A stretch of 64,000 nt of DNA. Origin: Patiria pectinifera (Eukaryota; Echinodermata; Asteroidea; Valvatida; Asterinidae). Below are positions 53,500-64,000 of the stretch, in pieces; position 1 is the first letter of the stretch, and every line of letters begins with the position of its first letter. The stretch lies in contig CM057140.1 in NCBI GenBank assembly GCA_029964075.1, positions 7,086,643-7,150,642 on the forward strand, in the 5' to 3' direction. Made by a program: the position numbers and the translations under genes. The notes under the pieces were generated by a model. It had not been told where the DNA came from. It saw only the letters and a list, made by a program, of their open reading frames with translations, and did not search any database.

Positions 53500-55927
53500 A
53501 TGGCGTCGTCCATGTCGTCGGAAGGAAGTACCGAGTCCGAGACCGCAGCGGAGACAGGTGAAGAAAATGCTCCAAAATCATCAGTTCAGTGTCTCATGCA
53601 CTTTCCGACTGGAAAGGGTGAAGTGCAGTTATTTACGGGGGGGCACAGCTGGTCACGTTTCCTTGAGTATACCGACGTCTGGAAGGCCCTCACACATGTC
53701 ACAAAAGGACCGCAAGCCGAGATAGCAAGGGCCAGGGCCAAGGCAGTTCATCGCCAAAACATGCGCTACGTCAGCCGGCGCAAGTGTTGCTACGGATCAG
53801 CATGATCAGCCCGTCAGTATGCGGTTGCAATCTCACGATCCTAGAGAATGCCGGTCATCATCGGTGAGATACAAATCATACACTTCCCTTCACTTCGAGA
53901 TTGTGCAATATCTAGTAACCTACCATCATGTCCATGACCAGATGACCATGATGACTTGACTATTTTATGATCATGATGATCGAGATAAAATAAGGGCAAG
54001 GGCATTAAGGGGGAGGGCTCTGAAAATTCATGGCATAGGGGGCCTGAATGCAGTACATGTAGATTTGTATGCCTTCCTAAAACTACTTAAACTGTTAAAT
54101 GCAGTCAATGATTGTGTATAAACGTTAGTCAACATGTTCTGATGTTAGTGCCTTGCAATTGTGTAGTCATGGTAGGCCTATTGGTCATGTTGGTACTATG
54201 TAAATGTAAACCTCCACATTTTTTTTCTGTATAGGTCATGCTACAGTCTGTACACTGACAAGTCCAAGGTGAAGAGAGCAGTTCAAGCCCAGCAAAAAGA
54301 GAAGTCTAAAATTGCAGGTACATTTTATTTTTATAGAAACTGTTGCTTCCATTTCTATTCATTAACAAATTGGGTAACCTTCATGAAAAAAAAACTGCAG
54401 GGAGATGATGGTGTGATAAACTTATACAAGTATATTTGTGAGGTGCTGTTGATAATCTCCCTGAATGTCGGACAAGTTGACCGTTGAGACAACTCGACTC
54501 GGGACTAGTCGACCGTTGAGACAACTCGACTCGGGACAACTCGACCGTTGAGACTGCTCGACTTAATGGAAATGAATACACGTGGAACAGAAAAAGTTGC
54601 ACAAATCTTCTGCAAGACCTATCACGGATGCGGCGCAGGCATACTCGATGTACAGAGGGCGTCGCGTCGGGCCAGTGCGCCCGCCCGCCGCGAGGACCGG
54701 GCCGGGCCCGGCACGCGGGCACGTCGACCGGCGCGGCAAATGGGCGTACAGGCCCGGCAAAAACGATGCCACCGTGCACAGTACGGCCACGTTGACCGGG
54801 GATGCGCGCACGTGGCCTTGAGAAAAACGAACAATGTGCACGGACAATCACGCTGTGCTATATCAGCTCTGTTATATGCAAAAAAAACACCTCATGTGTC
54901 ATCACTCCCAAACGGCGATCAGCCGCCGTCAAAATCCCCGGTACTATCCCCGAAACTAGGCCCAAAAGGCCAAAACTTGCGAGGCGACTTGTCTCAACGG
55001 TCGACTTGTCTTTCCATTTATCGCACAGTTGGTCCAGTTGTCTCAACGGTCGAGTTGTCTCAATGGTCGACCTGTCCCGAGTCGAGTTGTCTCAACGGCT
55101 TGTCTGACCCCCATCTCCCTCCCCCCAGTATTTATCTGATGTCTGTAACTAAGTTACACTGGAAAATTGTTGTCATATAGTTCAGTTCACCCAGTGTCCA
55201 TGTGAAATGTATTTTGTTTATGAAAAGACAGTCCAAAGAGTTTAATGTATCTTTTGAAACTTTTACTTTTAGCTATAAAAATGCAATGTACGTGTAACGT
55301 AGGGAGGAAAGGGAGTCCACCTGGGCTAGTGTACCATCCACAAATATATACATGGCCATGTACATGCACATGTGTATACCAGTATTAGGCCCAAGAACTG
55401 ATAACTTTCTTTCCATTTATTTGTAATTTGGAAGAAGGGGAAGGTTTTAATGTATACTGTTGTTTACCCTCCCCATCCGACACCCCCCCCCCCCAAAAAA
55501 GATAATCTCACAAATTTAAGGAAGAAACATGACATATACCCTCCTGATTTTGTTTATTTGAGAGCAACACAACATTTTCATTGAAAAAATGGCCTTATTT
55601 CAATAAATACAACCAAATAAATGTTAATTACATGTAAACAGTTGAATAAGATTGTATTTTCTGTTTCTCTACTGTATTCTAGAAACTGAAACAGCCAAAA
55701 AGGTTCCCCACCCCCCTGTGAAAAAGAGAAGACTCCGTTCAGCCACGCAAACGGTTTCCAAGGCTGCAGCAAGATCACAACATGTTTTTCCCAAACAGTG
55801 CATCCTTTGCAGGAAGGAGAAGTGTGTGACCTGCCGAGTCACAAGGAAGAGGAGGCAAGAACCCCTGGTCACATGTACTACCCTACAGGCTGAAAGATTG
55901 CTACAGGCGGCGGAAAAACAACAATGA
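53500..55927 (+). CDS. Small Cys-rich basic protein of an uncharacterised animal family, 3 exons
   Basis: Proposed exons are 53500-53783, 54235-54317 and 55683-55927 (203 residues). The ATG has an excellent context (AACATGG). Exon 1 encodes an acidic Ser/Glu start, then VQCLMHFPTGKGEVQLF and HSWSRFLEYTDVWKALT. Exon 2 gives SCYSLYTDKSKVKRA. Exon 3 gives a basic KKRRLRS segment, then KQCILCRKEKCVTC and the Thr/Ala-rich TTLQAERLLQAAE. The order CxxHF, CYxxYT, basic KRRLRS, CxxC resembles a widespread but unnamed set of predicted proteins in marine invertebrates and fishes; the cysteines suggest metal binding (inference). Exon 2 and 3 boundaries are good consensus sites (TATAG|G, AG|GTACAT, TTCTAG|A). 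The exon 1 donor (AA|GTGTTG) is weak and chosen only because it closes the frame; reading on meets a stop at 53803. Family members normally continue past the stop found here. AATAAA follows at 56623. Confidence 0.6.
54235..54317 (+). CDS. Exon 2 of the Cys-rich gene
   Basis: An 83-nt exon, SCYSLYTDKSKVKRAVQAQQ followed by KEKSKIA, between the acceptor TCTGTATAG and the donor CAG|GTACAT. It enters in phase 2 and leaves in phase 1. Both flanking exons agree with this. Confidence 0.6.
54463..55112. mobile_element. Foldback element with tandem-repeat arms and GC-rich core, 8-bp TSD ATCTCCCT, inside an intron
   Basis: ATCTCCCT at 54455-54462 and 55113-55120. The left end is GAATGTCGGACAAG; the right end, reversed, is GGGGGTCAGACAAG. 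Arms consist of repeated GACCGTTGAGACAACTCGAC units in opposite orientation. The core (about 54640-54830) is strongly GC- and CpG-rich with no recognised protein. It sits in intron 2 of the Cys-rich gene. Confidence 0.8.
55683..55927 (+). CDS. Exon 3 of the Cys-rich gene
   Basis: Encodes ETETAKKVPHPPVKKRRLRS, then the CILC and CVTC cysteine pairs, ending AAEKQQ and TGA. The acceptor is a good TGTATTCTAG. The +1 frame immediately past the A-run at 55914-55918 reads NNNEELLMHIVKYKMDV, which looks like the normal continuation of the family (see findings). Confidence 0.65.
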
Positions 55928-58117
55928 AGAACTTCTTATGCACATTGTCAAATACAAAATGGATGTGCTCAGAATTGTTTCAGTGCATTTGTGTAATTGC
56001 TCTTATTGTTTCTTGTATTTGACACTTATACATGTACTGTAATTGCAGAAATTCAACTGAGGAAGTACCATTGCATTGGTGTGGTCAGAATAATTGATAT
56101 CTGTGAAAACACATTTGTGTTTGTTTACAAACTGGCATTTAGAAAACTTATTTTTGTTTTAATTTCTTTTTCATGAAGGCTGTTAACCAAATTGGCAAAC
56201 GGATACATGTAACACTGCATAAGGTGTGTTTAAAGTGGTATTAAACCCTTATGAATGTTTGATGTGGTGTATATTGGGATTTGAGAAATGGATAGGGCCA
56301 AAAAGGAAATAATTGGTTGTATCGTCGTTTAAAACAGAAGTTCAAGAAACAAATGTATACTAGATGGTTTTGAATCCAAGTTTTTACTTAAAGTGGAATG
56401 CCTGCACACCTTAAACAACTTTTGTAAAGTTATCTGCTACTGGAAGCTGTTCTTTTGGGGCTCTTTCTTCTGGGGAGGATCTTTGTCATTTAATTTGGAA
56501 TACATGAACTCATCTCACTCAAATTGTTCATTCAAGAAAAAACACTAACTGATTAAGATTTTTCCATCTGTGTATTTCTTTTGGCTGAATGCAGTATGTC
56601 ATGTACAGCACATCAAAGTTGGAATAAAAAAGTTATAGAAACAGTATTAGGATCGTATTTGTTATTTATTGTTTCAAATCGCTCTTATCAAATTTAATCT
56701 AAATTTAAATCAATTTAAGTATGACACCTGCCCCATATTAATGATGATCATGCGTTTCAGCTAACTAGCAGCCATTTAGAGAAGGTTGACTGATTTACAG
56801 TTTTTGTGGGATATAACGAAGCAACTTGCAAGTTCTGGGGCTCATGGGTTTTACACATTATTCTTTCATAAAGGCTTGTCATTTACAAGATATTTTATCA
56901 TATAAGGAACTCCCTGGTTATTTCAAATTGAAATTAACTGTAATAAGCATCTTGCTTTAGAAATAATTACAAATAAAAATGCTAGAATCTAACATTAAAC
57001 AAATGTTCAGCACGACGGGCGAACCCGCCTCGCGCGCGCATGCATTGCGTGTAAAATGTATATTTGCTGTGTCAAAAGAGGGCGCCATTTCTTTCTTTTT
57101 TCTCATGCACAATTCGTGCGTGTTTTTGTCGTAGAATTTCTCATTCCCAAACAATTCGTGGACCGGGGAACAACGTTTTTCTGATATGGTACACCATAAT
57201 CTACATATCTGGAAAGTTTTATAAAATTCGGTGAACCAGATCGCCTATCTCGAAAACTAAAGCGTTTTCGGGCTCTCGTCCCACGGACTATGCTCGCCGC
57301 GACGCCAAAATAAGAGGAAATCTTATTTTTATTTTTCTGAACAAAGAACAAGGACCTACATGTACTTTACACCTTTGAACATTTAGTTCTTGTGCTTAAA
57401 TTTATTCACTAAAAAAATAAATAATAACACAAACAGGTGGATCTGGCTAAGATTAATTGAATTCATCAGATAAGAATATTCTTGTCTTTTCACTTTAATA
57501 TATCCCAATTTTATTATAATTCAGTTAAAAAATGCAGTCATTACACTTTTCACCTCTTGTGTCATTTTATTGGCAAAATTTAATCGTTGCTCTTCATGCT
57601 CTAGCTAATACCTGCTACTAAAATCAGAAACAAATAAATAAATAAAAATGCCAGGCATGGAAAAGATCCTTGCTGATCTTGTTGGTGAACTGGGATATCA
57701 ATTAAGTTCACCACAAAGAAATCCAGAGGTCTTCTTATGGACAGAAAGGATGTAGAAGCCATCCTCCCCACAGGATCTAGGATGCGACATGAAACAGCCG
57801 TCAATCTGTCCAAGCAACAACCATAATCGTATGCGTCACATGAAGCAGACGGGTAGCTCGGAGGGCTCCAATCATTTGGAACGCAAGTTACCCTGGGTAC
57901 TTGTCCAGTTAACGTTAAAATCTAGTTTCTACATGTTCGTATTTGTCTTCATTTTCGGTGAATTTTTTCTAAATGACACATCCTGAATACGCATGAAGGC
58001 AAATATAGAATTCTAGGTAAGTACTCAACCTGCATACGAAATAATGTATGGCGGATCGATTTCGCTAGGTTCGAAGTGACACAAGAGCGTGGCATTGTAT
58101 ACAACGCCACGTTCACG
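55928..58117. other. 3' UTR of the Cys-rich gene and intergenic DNA
   Basis: AT-rich and probably 3' UTR up to about 56650. Beyond it, 57228-57292 resembles 53183-53240 in reverse orientation (GAACCAGATCGC; GTCCCACGGACTA) and 58035-58117 resembles 52680-52745 in reverse. No gene was seen. Confidence 0.4.
56623..56628 (+). terminator. Candidate poly(A) signal AATAAA for the Cys-rich gene
   Basis: A canonical AATAAA about 700 bases past the stop codon, in an AT-rich stretch consistent with a 3' UTR. Confidence 0.4.
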
Positions 58118-59308
58118 GGTCTAAGAACTATGATGCTCCGCAGAGTGGAGCCTCATAGACACAGAACCCCGCACAATTGTTTGCAGCACAAAAAAACAAT
58201 TAACTTAAGTACAAAAACGTCCATCAAAACAGAGACATTTCCCACAGAACCGGGTAATCCTTACTTTTAGGACCCCGTTCCTATATAGGAAGGGAAAGAC
58301 AGTTGACTAAATGACACTCAAAATTGACATTCTGATATTTCTTGACACATCTGAACAATTGGCAATGACACCTTTTTGAATATCAGCAGGGTTAATTTTG
58401 TGGAAAGAGGGCAGGGCTTTGATTTATGAGGGAAATTAAGGGGCAAAAGAGTCAAAAACCAGAGTCAAAAACTAAGATGGTAAACGTGAAAGCTTGATGC
58501 AATGAAAGCTCGATGCTGATTGGCTGATAACAAATAAACATATTATTTATTTTTTTAGCAGCCAATCAGCATGGGGCTTACATTATGTAGGGCTTTCACT
58601 CGTGTTGTGAGAAGTACAACATGTACATCTGACTGCAAAAAAAGGTAGGAAAGTCAATTTTCTTTGAAAGTGCTTTCAAAATTACAACTAACATGAGTTT
58701 ATATGAAGAAAAAAGACTGCTTTAGCCTGCAAAAGTCACTTTGGTAATGGACAGTCATCTGCAAAAGTAAGTTTTGAACAGAACTCGTAAAAAAATAGAG
58801 GTGTCCTAAAGATAATGATTACCCAGAACTGCTGCACAGTTTGCCCCTAAACTTCGTACAATACCTCATGACATGGCTCGATCGAAGATTTTTGGTTCGC
58901 TCGATCGGAGTGCGCCGCGGGGGGTACGGTACTTGCACTTGTACACATACTATCATGCATACTATCATTCCGCTTGTACCGTACCCCCTGCGGCGCGCTC
59001 CGAGCAAACTGAAAATGCACGTTTCAAGTGTCAAGTAGCTCAGTGCGGAAAGGGCATATTATTCATCGTTTTGGCCTAAAAACTGACAGAATCCAGTGAT
59101 GTTTGTTAGGCGCAACTAACATGAGTATGTCATGAGGTATTGTACTAAGTTCAGGGGCAAACTGTGCAGCGGTTCTGTGGGAAATGTCTCTGTTTTGATG
59201 GGCGTTTTTGTACATGTACTTCATTGGTGTTTCGTTCTGCAAACAATTTTGCGGGGTTCTGTGTCTATGAGGCTCTGCTCACGTGGAGCATCATAAGTCT
59301 AGGAGTAT
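58118..59308. mobile_element. Foldback element of the CTAGAACTATGATGCTCC family, interrupted by a second element
   Basis: The left arm 58118-58251 (ATGATGCTCC, GCCTCATAGACACAGAACCC, ACAGAGACATTTCCCACAGA) is inverse to the right arm of about 59170-59308. The symmetry resumes after the insertion with GCTGCACAGTTTGCCCC and a central palindrome at 58903-59003 (GCGCCGCGGGGGGTACGGTA). A 573-bp element splits the left arm. Confidence 0.7.
58252..58824. mobile_element. 573-bp MITE nested in the left arm of 58118-59308
   Basis: Ends GGGTAATC...TTTAGGACCCC and the inverse of GGGTAATCATTATCTTTAGG. Flanks are AGAACC (58246-58251) and AGAACT (58825-58830), a 6-bp TSD with one mismatch. The uninterrupted site survives in the right arm. 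Contains a hairpin with arms ATGCTGATTGGCTG (about 58512-58574). Confidence 0.75.
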
Positions 59309-59409
59309 AGTCGATGTTGATACCCTGAGGCTAGCCCAGGTTAGACGACGTCTTCATCATATTCATTGCATTACGACTGATGTCCAGCCAGGGGCTAGTA
59401 TTCACAAAA

Positions 59410-59800
59410 CTCAAACTTAAGAGATTAGCCTACTTAAGCCAGACTTTAATCTTAGCACCCTGCTAACTTGAGTGGGGCGCTTAATTTGGTATTCTGCTTC
59501 TGCTCATATACTGGCTGGACTCTATAACGAGTATGATAGCCAGGACAGAGACACCAGGGCGAACCCCTTCTCTTAGCGATAAGTGTTACTGGGTTCTTTA
59601 ACGTGCATTATAGTTCTTTATTTATACAACACACGGGAGCTACGTCTTTACGTCCCATCTGAAGGACGAAGCAAGAATGGTTAAGTGCCTTGCTTAAGGG
59701 CACAAGTGTTTGCGCCCGGGCTCGAACCCACGTCTCTGTTGCCTCTGAAACACCAGAGCATGAGTCTGGTGCTCTTAACCGCTAGGCTGCAACACTCCAC
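59410..59800 (-). mobile_element. tRNA-derived SINE
   Basis: The minus strand starts with a tRNA-like head. A box CAGCCTAGCGG (59789-59779); anticodon arm CCAGA-CTCATGC-TCTGG (perfect 5-bp stem, anticodon CAT); B box GGGTTCGAGCCC (59729-59718). The body contains CTTCAGATGGGACGTAAA and GCACGTTAAAGAACCC, blocks seen in SINE families with conserved central domains (family not assigned). TATTCACAAA and TATTCACGAA flank it as a TSD. Confidence 0.75.
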
Positions 59801-60055
59801 TATTCACGAAAGATCTAAGCACAATTCTGGACACAGGGAATATGTAAACTAAATTTCAGCTTCCTATGTCAGGTAAAAATGTGCAAAAAATGTGTTATAA
59901 TATTTTTCGCTATGGCAGGAGAGATTCATACCCTGCACTCCGTTACGTGTACATAACGGAGTCCAACCTGGGCCACCCTGAGGCCTGAGTCAGTGAGTGA
60001 GAGTAGGGAGTCCGGCGAATTTCAGTTTTTAAAGAAAGAAATCTCATGTTTTGTT

Positions 60056-60100
60056 AGCTTGAGTAACTCCATCTAATGCTTATTGCATTAGAGCTGGAGG
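60056..60100 (+). repeat. Terminus of the AGCTTGAGTAACTCCA family
   Basis: TTAGCTTGAGTAACTCCA followed by GCTGGAG matches the left end of 52042-52617. No right end was found. Confidence 0.5.
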
Positions 60101-61949
60101 CACAACTACATTACAAGAAATGTGACACGTTTATATGCTGCATAAATGTAGACACATTGTTGTATGCAATCCGTGTGCATCTGAGTTGCTTAGTTTTTAA
60201 GAAATTCAGTTCCCAAGATACATGTTATTTCGTGAAATAGATTTTTTATTATGTTTATCGTTTTTCATACAATGCACGTAATAGTGGCCGTGTGCCAGAT
60301 ATGGGGATACGTCGGTTCGTGAAACACTAAATTCACACTTTTCAAGTTGATTCTCCTTGGTGACGTCCTAGCACTTGTGAAGCGGCGTATCGTAAAAAGT
60401 CACTTCGTGGTGAACGATTTCAGAGTTTTTAGAGATACACCACAGAGTCTAATTAGTGTTTTTAGTTAATTAGAACTCAGATCAGAAGAAAAGTTTGTGA
60501 GGATGAGCATTTTGATGAAATAAGAACGTTTAAATGACAAAAACTAAATTTGGCCAAAAATCGAGATACGCCAGTTTGTGGTGCGACCGGTGAAATGTTC
60601 CACACGATTTTAGTTTTACCGTGCATGGCTATTAAAACTGCATTCATAAATACCTAAGACAGTTTACGCATTCCTATTGGTCGAGAGCCCGTCACGTGGC
60701 CGGTCTTAAACGGATGATAAAGACATGGCTAGCTGGTCCAGTGTCACATGAAATTTGGACTCCCATGAAATGCGGTGCCGTTTAACGTTTCATCGGTTGA
60801 ACGTTCACATTCCTCACGTATGCATGCGCAATACTACCAGTGAATTAGTATTTCATGGTCCGAAATTCACACTACACCAGCCCAGCTGCGTTTTGCGCGA
60901 CATCCCGCAGTACGTGCGACGCGTATGCCAATGTCCTTATAAGGTAACGAGTTGTGAAGGGGCATTCCATATTATAGTAAGAGGGGTGTTTCGCAAAACA
61001 TGAAGTAAAACTGGTGAACAAAATGGTTGGCAATGTCTAGTTTTTGACTGGGTTTGATATTTGGACCGAAAAGATTGTTTTTTTTGACCGAAAAGGTGTT
61101 TATGAATGGGATCTGGATGGGTGATAATTACCCTCGGCTTCGCCTCGGATAATTATCACCCATCCAGACTCCCACCGGTCTTAAACAGAGTGTTATAATA
61201 CCTCCCAAACACACATTTATTCCTTTATTAAAAATGTCCCAAGGCCTCAATGAAGTGGACTGGAAAGCATTTCTTTAGATTTAGAGTAACCATAAAAATA
61301 AACAAAGACTTTATAATGGACTCAGCTCACTGGACTTATAATCAAAATGAAACCAAACAAAAGATGTTCACCAAAGTAAAATATTCCTGTACTTGAAATC
61401 CATACTTGGACTCATAATGCTGCATCTCAATTGTTCATAAAAAAATCATTTGGATGTGATACATCTGTACTTTCCAAATGCCCCTCAATCTTAACAGTAG
61501 TTAGTCAGTGTTGTAGTACTCGGTACTTGTACTCGAGTACTGTTTTTAGAGTACTCGTACTCGACTACTCGTACTTGCACTCGAATGTAAAAGTACTCGT
61601 ACTCGAACTGACAGTATTTGTACTTAGGCAGCAAAGGACAATGTACTTGAACTCAACATGTTGAAATTGTACTCAAAATTGTATCACTTCATTAGGAAGC
61701 CCAAGGTCAGCATTTTAGCTGATAATATTTGTGCTAGAGCATCTTCATTGGACACATTTTCAAATTCTCCTTGTCACAACTTTTGATTTAATGACGTTAT
61801 GATCCTGAAACCTCGCAAAGTCATTTGCGACTAGATATTTCAGTCAACAAATCTTAAAAGTGAACTGATCAGTTTGAATGATGGCATGGTTGTGAGAGAG
61901 TTCTGCCACTCTTTCACAATCTTAATAGATTATTTCTTGTTTTTTTTAG
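60101..61949. other. Intergenic / possible 5' intron, no gene seen
   Basis: Holds a strong hairpin at 61111-61168 and a GTACTCGTACTCGA-type simple repeat at 61510-61625. No exon was recognised upstream of the acidic-protein exon. Confidence 0.4.
61111..61168. repeat. Near-perfect hairpin
   Basis: A 19-bp stem TCTGGATGGGTGATAATTA with an inner CCGAGGCGAAGCCGAGG-like stem. The shape resembles minimal foldbacks elsewhere in the window. Confidence 0.7.
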
Positions 61950-63226
61950 TTGCAGTGTCAAACCATGTGTCTTCCTCAATGGAGTCTTCAGAGCCAACTG
62001 CATTAGGGATGTCTGGGGAGCAGGAAACTGATTTGACTACAAAAGTGGAAATGTCTGGGAAAGACTGTGTACCTATGGATGAAGGGGCAACATTGCCACC
62101 ATCTGAGATTGAAGGAACTCTTTTAAAAGAGTGTGTGGAACAAGGAGGGCATATTATGAGTACACAAGAATCAGTACCAATAAACGTTGAAGGTAGCCCT
62201 GCCATTGTAAAGGAAATGGATATTCGTGCTGTCGAAACTGAAGAATCTATTGGCATTGTGAAACAAAGTGAAAGACTAGCAGAAAATGAGCCACATGCAA
62301 TATCGTATTCGGTCATATCAGAAGATAATCACGATCAAGAAAGCCAAAATAGTTGCCAGAATGAGTTAACATCAGCTGTTTTTGAAGACTTGAGAGATGG
62401 GTTTCAAGTTCAAGAGAATGATGGAAGCCTGTGCATTCAAGATGTTAATAACACTGACAACAAAGAGAGTGTAGAGTCTGAACACATAAATACCAATGAG
62501 GAAATTCAAGGCAATGATTCAACCACTAAAATGTCCAAGGTCAACCATCAAGATGTTCAAGGTGACAACCATGAAGCAGATGATAGTTTAGGGTTGTTGC
62601 CGTCTACATGCACCTTAGATAAGATAAATGAAAGTCAGTTAACAAGGGACATTGTGTGGTCGAGCACTGTTAGAATGACTGATGAAGAATGTAATACTGA
62701 TGGTAATCTTCCCCAAAATGCAAATGACGTTGAACAAGAAATAGACGGCATACAGGATAAAAACAAAAAAAGTGTGCCCCCAAAAGAACTAACAAAAGAT
62801 GACATAAAAATTGCAAGTAAATCTGAAGAACTTGAAGAGAAAATGGAGACTTCTTTGGAAAATGTTGATCACAATGATACAGAAATAGAGAGAATTGAAG
62901 AGAAAAATGAGATTGGCGTAGGAATTACTCAATCTTTTGATGAAGGTGATGATGAAGGTGACAAATCTGGAGAGAACTTAAAGCTTGCAACACATGAAGC
63001 ATCTGATGATAGTGAGAGTGGAACAAGTAAAGAACTAGCTGTGGATGATGTTTCTGGTTGTCATGATGTGGTCGCAAAGTCACCTATCTCAGAAGTGTCA
63101 GAGGAAGGCAAAATCACTTCCAAGGCTAGTTTAGCAGAGAAACGTGGCAAGATATCATCTAAAGGATTCAGCTTGGGTAACATAGTATCTCGACTACTCA
63201 AATTTCAGGTGGAATCCAAACAAGAG
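61950..63226 (+). CDS. Large exon of an unrecognised, very acidic protein (gene continues beyond the window)
   Basis: Open for 1277 nt between a T-rich acceptor (TTTTTTTTAG at 61940-61949) and the consensus donor GAG|GTAAGA (63227). The likely start is the ATG at 61979 (MESSEPTALGMSGEQETDL), which would make the first 29 bases 5' UTR; entry from an upstream exon in phase 1 is also possible. About 416 residues follow, rich in Glu, Asp, Ser, Thr and Asn, with no predicted fold, transmembrane segment or Cys/His motif. The end is more basic and hydrophobic (GKISSKGFSLGNIVSRLLKF). I do not recognise the family; a disordered nuclear or chromatin-associated N-terminus would fit but is speculation. 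Confidence 0.7.
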
Positions 63227-63950
63227 GTAAGATTTTTAATAATGTCTCTTATAGTAGGTCAATGAGAAACAAGACGTGAATGTGAATTATCTTGATAAAG
63301 GGCAAAACTCTTCAATCATTGAGATGTATGTTTATCACCACTATACATGTACTATATGGACAAAAGAGGGTGTGTTCATGAGTTTATTTCGGGTGTTCAC
63401 GACTTAATCAGCGAGGTGATGAAGATGCCTCCCCTGCTAAGTGGGCAAAGCGGCAAAGCTGCCTCCCCCATGAAGAAGGCTTGTCAAAGCCTTGTCCTTC
63501 ATATTTGTACAAGATACGAGATCTTTACAGAAGAGACCAGTTTAACAGACTATATGTATTGGCCTACTCGTGGTTTGAAAGTTGATGACAACTGATAGGC
63601 CACGACAGCCTGTTGTAATTAATAACTCGATCTGCTCGAAAGTTAGAGAAATTTAAGAACACAGTTAAAAAAAAAGAAGTGAAAACCACAAAATTGCTAG
63701 AGAATTTAAAAGAGCTGAATGTTGATGTCAAAAAATTAAATGTGGGACCTAGTTCCTTAACTAGGCTAGTCCACTTGAATATATATGCGAGGTGAGCTTC
63801 AAAATTACCAGTGACTGTTCAAAGAATGCAGTGTTCACCTGAAACAGTCAGTGAGCCTCTTAAGAGCAGAATACCTTGTAATTTAAAACAATAAAAGTTA
63901 ATAAATGGATATTTAATGCATTATTTTTTGAACCTTTTGAATGACAATAG
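63227..63950 (+). other. Intron of the acidic-protein gene
   Basis: GT-AG intron of 724 bases. It contains an 82-codon open frame (63347-63595) with no recognisable motif or flanking splice signals, treated as chance. Confidence 0.5.
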
Positions 63951-64000
63951 GAAGGGGATGTCAGTGAGTTAAAGGAAACAGGGGAATCTGTTCCAGAAAA
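63951..64000 (+). CDS. Next exon of the acidic-protein gene, cut by the window end
   Basis: After the acceptor ATGACAATAG (63941-63950) the phase-0 frame reads EGDVSELKETGESVPEK. The composition matches the preceding exon and the frame follows directly from the GAG|GT donor at 63226. The gene continues past 64000. Confidence 0.65.

Noticed and set aside
54548..55180. 210-codon open frame on the plus strand
   Set aside because: It lies in the GC-rich core and repeat arm of the foldback element, runs past its right end, and shows no transposase motif.
63347..63595. 82-codon open frame between the acidic-protein exons
   Set aside because: No splice sites in phase, no motif, and it lies wholly between well-supported donor and acceptor.

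Overview
The window is eukaryotic nuclear DNA: AT-rich, gene-poor, with small exons, long introns and a dense load of short inverted-repeat transposons. The genes are of animal type. The tRNA-derived SINE, the L2-type 3' tail, foldback elements with tandemly repeated inverted arms (compare the sea-urchin TU elements) and frequent ACATGTA words suggest a marine invertebrate deuterostome. An echinoderm is the best guess. That is inference; no species marker was recognised.

Genes. (1) A complete DBHS-family gene (NONO/PSPC1/SFPQ type, nuclear RNA-binding paraspeckle protein) lies on the minus strand from 49686 down to 20394. Nine coding exons splice to 1902 nt, a predicted 633-residue protein: basic/Ser-rich N-tail, RRM1, RRM2, NOPS, coiled coil, Gln/Gly-rich tail ending in a basic RPRRY motif. 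One intron must use a GC-AG donor for the frame to close. (2) A small three-exon plus-strand gene (53500-55927, about 203 residues) encodes a Cys-rich basic protein of an uncharacterised family; a one-base shift appears to end it early. (3) From about 61950 to the window end runs the 5' part of a plus-strand gene for a very acidic, low-complexity protein that I do not recognise.

Layout. 1-20.3 kb has no convincing gene and holds several non-autonomous DNA transposons. 20.4-49.7 kb is the DBHS gene; its introns carry a pogo/Tigger-like element, other MITEs, a tandem array of nuclear-receptor half-sites, CRE palindromes, tRNA-like sequence and minisatellites. 49.7-53.5 kb, between the divergent genes 1 and 2, is almost entirely palindromic repeats. 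55.9-61.9 kb holds nested foldback elements and a SINE.

The most unusual content is the inverted-repeat DNA. Many elements could be bounded by eye through matching target-site duplications (TSDs). Highlights are two foldback elements sharing a 12-bp terminus but built of unrelated tandem units, a 52-bp micro-element with an 8-bp TSD, a repeat family whose central palindrome differs in sequence between copies yet stays perfectly self-complementary, and a nested insertion whose empty site survives in the opposite arm. All coordinates were read by eye and may be off by a base or two in degenerate repeats.
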